Shown here: positions 1 to 4,501 of the stretch, piece by piece
Layout of the letters: each line of letters begins with the position of its first letter
Numbering within the stretch: position 1 is the stretch's first letter
Notes under the pieces: generated by a model
What the model saw: the letters and a program-made list of their open reading frames with translations, nothing else
The model's database searches: none
What the model was told of the DNA's origin: nothing
NCBI GenBank assembly: GCA_012510295.1
Contig: JAAZID010000032.1
Location: forward strand, 1-8,317
Length of the DNA stretch: 8,317 bases
Direction: 5' to 3'
Source of the DNA: Methanomicrobiales archaeon
GTDB taxonomy: Archaea; Halobacteriota; Methanomicrobia; Methanomicrobiales; Methanoculleaceae
Program-made: the position numbers and the translations under genes

Positions 1-86
1 CGGTGCGGGGCGAGCCCTTCCTCCCGGGCGATCGCCTCGACCTCGGGCGGGATCCCGCGCGTGCAGAGAGAGATCAGGGTATGCAT
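1..86 (-). CDS. thiC: Probable phosphomethylpyrimidine synthase ThiC, N-terminal fragment (3' end outside window)
   Basis: Only the first 28 codons are in the window; the gene runs leftward off the edge. The reading begins MHTLISLCTRGIPPEVEAIA and continues REEGLAPHR. This resembles the N-terminus of archaeal ThiC, which I recall as a short 'M-TLI' start, an 'A(K)KG(I/V)' element and then an acidic helix ending in 'EG'. ThiC is a radical-SAM enzyme that converts aminoimidazole ribotide to hydroxymethylpyrimidine phosphate for thiamine synthesis; its catalytic part is not visible here. Possible ATG starts lie at 86, 95 and 110. I prefer 86 because it fits the family start and because a TATA-like CTAATATG (minus strand, about 108-115) lies roughly 25 bases upstream, which would give a leaderless mRNA. 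No Shine-Dalgarno site is seen. The call rests on a short match from memory and is moderate. Confidence 0.55.
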   Translation of the reverse strand, partial: MHTLISLCTRGIPPEVEAIAREEGLAPH

Positions 87-120
87 AAGAGACATTTGTC
101 CGGAGGCCATATTAGTCTGC

Positions 121-723
121 ATGCCAGTCCAGTGGATCGCGAGAGGCACAACCTACGCGAACTCATTCGTCTATGGAGAGATCCTTATCGATGCCGGCGT
201 CCCCCCGATGGCCGTCCAGCCCTACGCCGACGCTATCGAGACGATCGTCATCACCCACGCCCATTACGACCATATAGCCCACCTCAGGGAGATTGCACAT
301 ATCTGCGACAACCCGGCGATCTGCATCCACGAGGCGGATGCCGCCGGCCTCGCCGATGACACACGGAGCCTCTCCCTCCTCTTCGGTGCCCGGTCGCCCG
401 GGGTCGTCCCCGACGTCACCCTCCGGGACGGCGACCGGGTCGGGAACCTCCGCGTGATCCACACACCCGGGCACACACCGGGCGGGATATGCCTCTACGA
501 CCCCGAAACCCGGGTGCTCTTCTCGGGGGATACCGTCTTCTGCGGCGGGTCGTTCGGGCGCTACGACTTCCCCGGCGGTGACCGGGTGGCGCTCGCGGCA
601 TCTATCGAACGCCTGGCGGAACTCGATGTCGAGGCTCTCTACCCCGGGCACGGGGAGCCCGTCACCACGGGCGGCGGGAGGCATATAGCGGCCGCCCGGG
701 AAGCGCTCCGCTACTATGGATAA
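121..723 (+). CDS. Metallo-beta-lactamase-fold hydrolase (glyoxalase II-like)
   Basis: This is a 200-residue, single-domain, soluble protein of the metallo-beta-lactamase superfamily. The metal ligands are all present: HAHYDH at residues 46-51, His118 in PGHTPGG, Asp137 in FSGDTVF, and His177 in YPGHGEP. The order and spacing match small glyoxalase II-like hydrolases, which bind two metal ions, usually zinc, and cleave thioesters or other esters. The true substrate cannot be read from sequence. I start it at ATG 121 because the fold begins at once (MPVQWIARGTTYANS); a GGAGG lies at 102-106, though 14 bases away is long for a Shine-Dalgarno site. An upstream in-frame GTG at 61 would add 20 unlike residues and run antisense into thiC. 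Its end overlaps the next gene by 8 bases, so the two are probably co-translated. Confidence 0.9.
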   Translation: MPVQWIARGTTYANSFVYGEILIDAGVPPMAVQPYADAIETIVITHAHYDHIAHLREIAHICDNPAICIHEADAAGLADDTRSLSLLFGARSPGVVPDVTLRDGDRVGNLRVIHTPGHTPGGICLYDPETRVLFSGDTVFCGGSFGRYDFPGGDRVALAASIERLAELDVEALYPGHGEPVTTGGGRHIAAAREALRYYG

Positions 724-1165
724 GGGAGTCTACGCTCTCGTCCTCGAGAGCCCCCGCTGCACGATCAGGATCGGCGCCCTCGGCCTCCGGGAGTTTGCCG
801 CCGGCCGGCATATCTACGTCGGGTCGGCGCGGGGGAGCGGAGGGTTTGCCCGGGTCGAGCGGCACCTGCGCCTCGCCCGCCTCCGCGACCGCCCTCCCCG
901 GTGGCACATCGACTACCTCCTCCTCGACCCCCGCTTCTCGCCCGCCGCCGTCATCACCACCGCAACCGACCGGGACTGCGAGTGCGACATCGCCCGCGCC
1001 ATAGCCGGAGCGTGCACCCCGGGATTTGGGTGCAGCGACTGTGCCTGCCCCTCGCACCTCTTCTTCCGTCCCGGCGATCCGGTCCCGGAGCTCCTCGCCC
1101 TCTTCAGGGGGCTGGATCTGGATGCCCGCATCGCAACAATCAAGAATGAGGGGAGCGAGCATTAG
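716..1165 (+). CDS. DUF123 (GIY-YIG-like) family protein
   Basis: A 149-residue protein of the DUF123 family, whose fold is related to GIY-YIG nucleases. Visible family marks are GVYAL at residues 4-8, IYVGSARG at 33-40, the basic VERHLRLA stretch around 48-54, RWHIDYLL at 62-69, and a cysteine-rich segment GCSDCACPSHLF at 105-116. In some archaea this domain is fused to an endonuclease III, which has led to suggestions of a DNA repair or nucleic-acid role, but the stand-alone form has no established function that I can name. The clustered cysteines (100, 106, 109, 111) could bind a metal; that is inference. The ATG at 716 lies inside the end of the hydrolase gene and the next gene starts 3 bases after its stop, so it is the middle of a three-gene operon. 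Confidence 0.85.
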   Translation: MDKGVYALVLESPRCTIRIGALGLREFAAGRHIYVGSARGSGGFARVERHLRLARLRDRPPRWHIDYLLLDPRFSPAAVITTATDRDCECDIARAIAGACTPGFGCSDCACPSHLFFRPGDPVPELLALFRGLDLDARIATIKNEGSEH

Positions 1166-1168
1166 ATC

Positions 1169-1720
1169 ATGAAAGTCCTTGGGATCTCCGGAAGTATGCG
1201 CAAGACCGGCAACACCGCGCTGCTGGTCACCACCATCCTCAACCGGGTGCGGGAGGCGGGTATCGAGACCGAGTACCTATCGCTCGCTGATAAGGAGATA
1301 AGGCCCTGCACCGGTTGCGAGGCCTGCAAAGAAGCGAAATGGTGCGTGACCGAGGAAGACGACTGGGGGAGCATCGCAGAGAAGATTATCGCCTGCGAGG
1401 TTCTGGTCATCGGCGCCCCGACATACTACTACGACATCAACGGCCAGACGAAGAACCTGATCGACCGGACATACTCCCTCTACCACGACCGGAGGCTCTC
1501 CGGCCGAAGAGCAGTGGGTGTCACCGTCTGCGCCGACCGGGGGTGTGAGCGGTCGCTCCAGACCATCGAGGGGTTCTTAAACACCCACGAGTTCTCGTAC
1601 CTCGGCTACGTCTGCGGCAAGGGGTATGCACCGGGGGATATCCGCAAAGACGAGCGGGCGATGACGCAGGCCCGGCAGGTCGCGGATAAGATCATCAGGT
1701 ATCTCCAGCCCGACGACTGA
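1169..1720 (+). CDS. Iron-sulfur flavoprotein / NADPH-dependent FMN reductase family
   Basis: A 183-residue flavodoxin-like protein. The N-terminal GISGSMRKTGNT (residues 5-16) is the phosphate-binding loop for FMN, and APTYYYDINGQTKNLIDR (83-100) is the second flavin-contacting segment of the FMN-reductase family. Between them is C-x2-C-x2-C-x5-C (Cys47, 50, 53, 59), the compact motif that in Methanosarcina thermophila Isf holds a 4Fe-4S cluster. It is therefore best called an Isf-type electron carrier; Isf has been linked to electron transfer from ferredoxin and to reduction of oxygen or peroxide in methanogens. Length is close to Isf (about 190 residues). Its partner here is unknown. It is last in the operon with the hydrolase and DUF123 gene, starting 3 bases after the latter's stop, and is followed by hairpins in a convergent gap. 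Confidence 0.88.
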   Translation: MKVLGISGSMRKTGNTALLVTTILNRVREAGIETEYLSLADKEIRPCTGCEACKEAKWCVTEEDDWGSIAEKIIACEVLVIGAPTYYYDINGQTKNLIDRTYSLYHDRRLSGRRAVGVTVCADRGCERSLQTIEGFLNTHEFSYLGYVCGKGYAPGDIRKDERAMTQARQVADKIIRYLQPDD

Positions 1721-1721
1721 G

Positions 1722-1767
1722 GGCGGAGAGGAATCTCCACGCCGGGTGGCGGACCCCCCATCCACCC
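1722..1767 (+). terminator. Paired hairpins in the convergent gap after the flavoprotein operon
   Basis: The 60-base gap between the flavoprotein stop and the end of the minus-strand small membrane gene holds two inverted repeats. The first has GGCG (1722-1725) pairing CGCC (1740-1743), a CA bulge, GAGA (1726-1729) pairing TCTC (1734-1737), and a GGAA loop of GNRA type. The second pairs GGGTGG (1744-1749) with CCACCC (1762-1767). Neither is followed by a T run on either strand, so they may be mRNA end-stabilising or transcript-separating structures rather than classical archaeal U-tract terminators. The assignment as terminator rests mostly on position. Confidence 0.4.
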
Positions 1768-1780
1768 GCCCCGGCAGCGG

Positions 1781-1939
1781 TCAGAGCAACAGCGATATTA
1801 TAGCAAGTATCACGAAGAGGATGATCAGCCACTTCGCGATCGACATAGAGATTCCTGCAGCGCCCCGCGCCCCGAGTATGGCAAGGACGAGTGCTATGAT
1901 AAAGAAGAGGATCGCAAGTCCCACAAGACCATTTACCAT
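1781..1939 (-). CDS. DUF1328 (YtjA)-type small membrane protein
   Basis: A 52-residue, very hydrophobic protein with two predicted membrane segments, about residues 5-24 and 36-52. They are joined by a short glycine/alanine loop, [16 protein letters not shown], and the protein ends in ISLLL. This pattern (hydrophobic helix, small-residue loop with GxAG, a lone Lys-Trp, second helix ending in a leucine run) is that of DUF1328/YtjA proteins, small inner-membrane proteins without a defined biochemical role. The start is well supported: GGGAGGGAGAG stands just before ATG 1939 on the minus strand, and a strong TATA box lies about 65 bases upstream. It is the only gene between its own promoter and the convergent flavoprotein operon, so it is probably transcribed alone. 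Confidence 0.8.
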   Translation of the reverse strand: MVNGLVGLAILFFIIALVLAILGARGAAGISMSIAKWLIILFVILAIISLLL

Positions 1940-2001
1940 TATCTCTCCCTCCCGGATGCCGGTATCCAGCCGGCCCCGGGGAGGGGGAAATGATGCCCGG
2001 A

Positions 2002-2010
2002 CATATATAA
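2002..2010 (-). promoter_or_regulatory. TATA box for the DUF1328 gene
   Basis: Read on the minus strand the sequence is GGAAAATTATATATGT: an A-rich BRE-like element followed by TTATATATG, a near-ideal archaeal TATA box. The usual 25-base spacing puts the transcription start near 1980, giving a leader of about 40 bases that contains the gene's Shine-Dalgarno site. It is one of the two strongest TATA boxes in the window and lies in the 145-base gap after the cofH stop, so the small gene need not depend on read-through from cofH. Confidence 0.7.
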
Positions 2011-2084
2011 TTTTCCTGAAATAATACTGCCCGATCTGCGGGGTGGTTGACGGGAAACAGTAGGCATACCCGATCGCTACCGTT

Positions 2085-3236
2085 TCACGCGCAGGTTTGC
2101 AGGGATAACTCCCGCCTCTCTGGGATCAACTCATAGGTCGTCGTCCGCTGCCGGAGCGTCCGCCCCAGGTCCTCGGCCATCCGCCGCATCTCAGCGGGGT
2201 CCAGGTAGTCTGTCCCCCGGGCGCCGGCGCTCCGGGAGATGCTCTCCTCGAACAACGTCCCCCCGAGGTCGTTTGCGCCGGAGAGAAGCGTCACCTCCGC
2301 CATCTTCGTCCCCAGTTTCACCCAGGATGCCTGGATGTTCTCGATGTTGTCGAGGAAGAGCCGGGCCACCGCGACCATCAGGATATCCTCCCTCCCGGTC
2401 GCCCCGGCCCGAGCGCGCCCCGCCCGGTAGAGGGGGGTGTTTTCGTGGATGAACGAGAGCGGTACAAACTCGGTGAACCCCCCGGTATCATCCTGGATCT
2501 CCCGGAGGATACCGAGATGCCGGATCCGGTCGGCATCGCTCTCGGTGTGGCCGTACATGATCGTCGCCGTCGAGCGGATGCCGAGGTCGTGAGCCTCCCG
2601 GATGATCCTCGCCCAGGTCGCGGTATCGATCTTGCCCGGGCAGATCACGGCGCGGACAGGATCAACCAGGATCTCGGCCGCGGTCCCGCAGAGCGTCCCG
2701 AGTCCTGCGGCCTTCATAGCGATGAGCACCTCCCGCGTGGAGAGATCGCTTCTCCGTGCGGCGTAGGCCACCTCCATCGGGTTGCTCGCGTGGATGTGGA
2801 CCCCCGGCGCCTCGTCCCGTATCCAGGAGTATATATCGATGTAGGATTGGGCGTCGAAGTCCGGGTGGAGGCCGCTTACCGTGCAGACCTCGGTGACACC
2901 CCGGCCACGCGCTTCCCGGGCCCTCTCCCTGACGGCGGCCTCGCCGTAGAGGTAGGCATCCCTGTCGCCCGCCTTCCGGGAGAACCCGCAGAATCCGCAG
3001 GCGTTCACGCAGATGTTGGTCGTATTGATGTTCTGGTTCCTGACATAGGTGACGGTATCCCCGACCATCATCTCCCGGAGTTCGTCAGCAGCAGCGGCGA
3101 TCTCAAGGATATCCCGGTCCCGGGCCCTCAGGAGGCGGATGGCTTCCTCATCGGTGAGCCGGTAGCCGGCGAGTACGTCGTCAAGAATCCTTCGCAGTGG
3201 CGGTAGCATACCCTCGAACTGCCTCCCCGTGGGCAT
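2085..3236 (-). CDS. cofH: FO synthase subunit 2 (5-amino-6-(D-ribitylamino)uracil--L-tyrosine 4-hydroxyphenyl transferase)
   Basis: A 383-residue radical-SAM enzyme of coenzyme F420 synthesis. CofH joins the 4-hydroxybenzyl part of tyrosine to the ribitylaminouracil precursor; CofG then closes the ring to give FO. The cluster motif is C-x3-C-x2-C at residues 76-83 (CVNACGFC), preceded by NINTTNI. Other family marks are [10 protein letters not shown] (about 147-156), [11 protein letters not shown] (about 180-190), ICPGKIDT and [14 protein letters not shown]-xCVN and the HASNPMEV element favour CofH over CofG or the menaquinone enzymes MqnC/MqnE. The start is uncertain: ATG 3236 has no well-spaced Shine-Dalgarno site, while ATG 3209 has GGGGAGG 12 bases upstream and would drop nine residues. 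cofG is not adjacent. Downstream on the same strand is the DUF1328 gene with its own promoter. Confidence 0.9.
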   Translation of the reverse strand: MPTGRQFEGMLPPLRRILDDVLAGYRLTDEEAIRLLRARDRDILEIAAAADELREMMVGDTVTYVRNQNINTTNICVNACGFCGFSRKAGDRDAYLYGEAAVRERAREARGRGVTEVCTVSGLHPDFDAQSYIDIYSWIRDEAPGVHIHASNPMEVAYAARRSDLSTREVLIAMKAAGLGTLCGTAAEILVDPVRAVICPGKIDTATWARIIREAHDLGIRSTATIMYGHTESDADRIRHLGILREIQDDTGGFTEFVPLSFIHENTPLYRAGRARAGATGREDILMVAVARLFLDNIENIQASWVKLGTKMAEVTLLSGANDLGGTLFEESISRSAGARGTDYLDPAEMRRMAEDLGRTLRQRTTTYELIPERRELSLQTCA

Positions 3237-3295
3237 GCCTGCATTGGATGCGATACCTCAAAAACCTTCTGGTACCCCGGGAGCATGGGCATACA

Positions 3296-3321
3296 CTTAT
3301 TACCTCCGGGATGCATCCCGG
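3296..3321 (+). promoter_or_regulatory. Probable promoter and palindromic operator of the DUF1805 gene
   Basis: In the 90-base divergent gap between cofH and the DUF1805 gene, CTTATTAC (3296-3303) is a weak TATA-like element centred about 27 bases before ATG 3327, which would make that mRNA leaderless. Between them is CCGGGATGCATCCCGG (3306-3321), a perfect 16-bp palindrome. It would span roughly -21 to -6 relative to a start at 3327, where a bound dimeric regulator would block transcription. The complement of the TATA-like stretch could also serve cofH. Palindrome: seen directly. Promoter and operator roles: inferred. Confidence 0.5.
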
Positions 3322-3326
3322 CTGCC

Positions 3327-3641
3327 ATGGCTCAGCAGATCCTCTGTCACCAGCGAACCCGGCTCAGCTATAAGGATGCGTTTGGATACGTCATACCGGT
3401 CGGGGATACCAGCCTGATGGCCTGGGTGACCGATGACGGGATGATCGGGACCTCGGGGTTTGATATCGAAGCACTCGCTGTCTCCGGCATCCCGGCGGCG
3501 ATCGTCGGCGTATCGGAGGAGTCGACCCTGGAGACCCTCAACGACCTGATGGATGCCGAGGTGAAGGCGGCAAACCTCCCGGCGGTGCAACGCCGTGTCG
3601 ATATAGGTATGTCAGGGAGAGAGGCCCTGAACCGGTTGTAA
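3327..3641 (+). CDS. DUF1805 (YunC-like) domain protein
   Basis: A 104-residue soluble protein covering one DUF1805 domain, a family of small proteins of unknown function present in archaea and Firmicutes (YunC). Family marks are the central GTSGFDIEALAVSGIPAAIV (residues 41-60; the family shows a 'G.-DI-AL---G-AAA-V' pattern), the EESTLETLNDLMDAEV helix, and the near-terminal VDIGMSGREALNRL. I choose ATG 3327 because the family domain begins soon after and because no Shine-Dalgarno site is visible. The in-frame ATG at 3285 would add 14 proline-rich residues and cross the palindrome and TATA-like element. It is divergent from cofH and followed 10 bases after the stop by a strongly folded RNA element. 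No function is claimed. Confidence 0.8.
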   Translation: MAQQILCHQRTRLSYKDAFGYVIPVGDTSLMAWVTDDGMIGTSGFDIEALAVSGIPAAIVGVSEESTLETLNDLMDAEVKAANLPAVQRRVDIGMSGREALNRL

Positions 3642-3651
3642 GCGGCCCGGG

Positions 3652-3725
3652 AAGGGCTCAGGTACACGGTGGTTCCGGGCGCCCCCGGAACTGTGCCGCC
3701 CCGGCACCCGGAGAGGAGCCCTTTT
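3652..3725 (+). ncRNA. Three-way-junction RNA fold with T tract; 3'-UTR element, terminator or small RNA
   Basis: An 8-bp perfect outer stem pairs AAGGGCTC (3652-3659) with GAGCCCTT (3716-3723). Inside, CGG (3667-3669) can pair CCG (3708-3710), enclosing two adjoining perfect hairpins. These are GTTCCGGG/CCCGGAAC (3672-3679 with 3684-3691, loop CGCC) and GTGCCG/CGGCAC (3693-3698 with 3702-3707, loop CCC), one base apart. The outer stem ends in TTTT on the plus strand but in no T run on the minus strand, so plus orientation is favoured. It starts 10 bases after the DUF1805 stop and so may end that transcript. It matches no tRNA or riboswitch I recognise. Pairings are seen directly; role is inference. 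Confidence 0.5.
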
Positions 3726-3871
3726 GCATCCCCTCCAGCCGGCAGTATCGCGCGGCAGACTTCCGCTATTTCTTCATATCCCCATCTCCCGGGCCGATGA
3801 CCGGGCACCCCTCCGGCATGCATCAGCGCGAGCGTGCGAGCACCGGGGAGCACAGATCCTGCGCCCGGACG

Positions 3872-3905
3872 CCCGGTACCGGGGTGAGCCATTCGACATA
3901 TATAA
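3872..3905 (+). promoter_or_regulatory. TATA box with upstream palindrome for the zinc-ribbon gene
   Basis: TATATAA (3899-3905, within ACATATATAAGAG) is a strong archaeal TATA box; the start of transcription would fall near 3928-3932. A perfect 12-bp palindrome, CCCGGTACCGGG (3872-3883), ends 15 bases before the TATA box, a position suited to an activator or to a repressor that hinders TFB. The predicted leader to ATG 4040 is about 110 bases, long for this window, where other genes appear leaderless or have short leaders. Confidence 0.6.
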
Positions 3906-4008
3906 GAGCCCCACGAACGCACTACGTAGTAAATCTCAGAGACTATCGTAAAGCCCGCGCATGCGCGTGGAATACTTTCTGAAGGCCCGGGACACCTCAC
4001 GTGTCTTT

Positions 4009-4043
4009 GGAGAGGATAAAATGGTATGAGGCCAACATCATGA
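4009..4043 (+). promoter_or_regulatory. Shine-Dalgarno site with minimal upstream ORFs before the zinc-ribbon gene
   Basis: GGAGAGG (4009-4015) is the best ribosome site in the leader and is 5 bases from ATG 4021, but that start reads only Met-Val-stop. A second ATG at 4026 reads five codons and stops at TGA 4041-4043, overlapping the chosen start of the zinc-ribbon gene in an ATGA. The layout is that of an attenuating or coupling upstream ORF. It is seen directly; any role is inference. Confidence 0.35.
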
Positions 4044-4501
4044 CTTCCAGAATGCATACCCCCCACACGACCTGTCCCAGCTGCCACGAAGAGGTCTTCC
4101 TGGACGAACTTGTGGGCGGGCGGTGCCCCCTCTGTGGGTATTCCCTTGATGAAGATGACGGAACGTGTAGTGAGTATGAGGAGACTCTCGAGCATTCAGA
4201 CCTCGGATGGATGATCGTCCAGTTCTTTGTCTTCAAGCGATTCTGCAGTGAGGGAGCAAACCCGATCCACGTTATGCAGGTCATCTCCCGCTACGAGGAA
4301 CTTCTCCAGATCGATCCGGCGGATGCGGAGAAGATGCAGTTCGCTCTGGAAGTTCCCATGCGCCGCCGGGAGCGTCTGCTCCCGAAGCGGTGTTCGAAGT
4401 GCGGCAGAATGTTTCTATCGGGCGGAAAAGCGGTGATCTCCGGGGATATATCATCCCCGGAGTACACGCGAGAGTACATCTGCCCGGATTGCTATCAGTA
4501 G
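4040..4501 (+). CDS. Hypothetical protein with two zinc ribbons
   Basis: I do not recognise this 153-residue protein by name. It has two separated zinc-ribbon-like knuckle pairs: CPSC...CPLC (Cys12, 15, 29, 32) near the N-terminus and CSKC...CPDC (Cys118, 121, 148, 151) at the very end. The middle (about 40-110) is acidic at first, then helical, with aromatic and hydrophobic residues ([13 protein letters not shown]) and a basic [12 protein letters not shown] before the second ribbon. No membrane segment or signal peptide is evident. Paired ribbons suggest nucleic-acid or protein binding, but this is inference. ATG 4040 is preferred because TGAGGC (GAGG 4028-4031) is 8 bases upstream; GTG 4001 in the same frame would add 13 residues without a ribosome site. 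Its stop overlaps the convergent proS end by 7 bases. Confidence 0.75.
   Translation: MTSRMHTPHTTCPSCHEEVFLDELVGGRCPLCGYSLDEDDGTCSEYEETLEHSDLGWMIVQFFVFKRFCSEGANPIHVMQVISRYEELLQIDPADAEKMQFALEVPMRRRERLLPKRCSKCGRMFLSGGKAVISGDISSPEYTREYICPDCYQ

Larger units (their letters stand above)
3642..4039. other. 398-base non-coding region between the DUF1805 and zinc-ribbon genes
   Basis: No convincing gene is found here. Open frames on both strands are low-complexity Pro/Arg/Ser readings without a ribosome site. The stretch contains, in order: a branched RNA fold (3652-3723); about 145 bases of GC-rich sequence in which I recognise nothing; a perfect palindrome CCCGGTACCGGG (3872-3883); a TATA box (3899-3905); and the leader of the zinc-ribbon gene with palindromes ACTACGTAGT (3921-3930) and CGCGCATGCGCG (3956-3967) and a small hairpin (3991-4005). 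It is the largest gene-free interval of the window. Confidence 0.75.

Noticed and set aside
61..120. Upstream GTG start for the metallo-beta-lactamase gene
   Set aside because: The added 20 residues do not resemble the family N-terminus and would overlap the thiC coding start; ATG 121 opens directly into the fold.
2445..3206. A 253-codon plus-strand open frame
   Set aside because: Antisense shadow of cofH, which carries the complete radical-SAM motif.
3652..3723. tRNA gene, because of the cloverleaf-like branching
   Set aside because: Only two internal arms, no T-loop (GTTC-A) or D-loop consensus, no anticodon arm with a 7-base loop, and stem lengths do not fit a tRNA.
3724..3982. Two short overlapping plus-strand open frames in the gene-free region
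   Set aside because: Low-complexity Pro/Arg/Ser/His readings, no Shine-Dalgarno site, and both cross the TATA box at 3899-3905.
3794..3982. C/D-box small RNA suggested by CGATGAC and a later CTGA
   Set aside because: The boxes are almost 190 bases apart, with no convincing C'/D' pair or terminal stem; archaeal C/D RNAs are about 50-70 bases.
3368..4195. A 275-codon open frame on the minus strand covering the non-coding region
   Set aside because: It runs antisense through the DUF1805 and zinc-ribbon genes, has no recognisable motif or ribosome site, and its composition is that of a shadow frame in GC-rich DNA. The folded RNA and TATA box lie within it.
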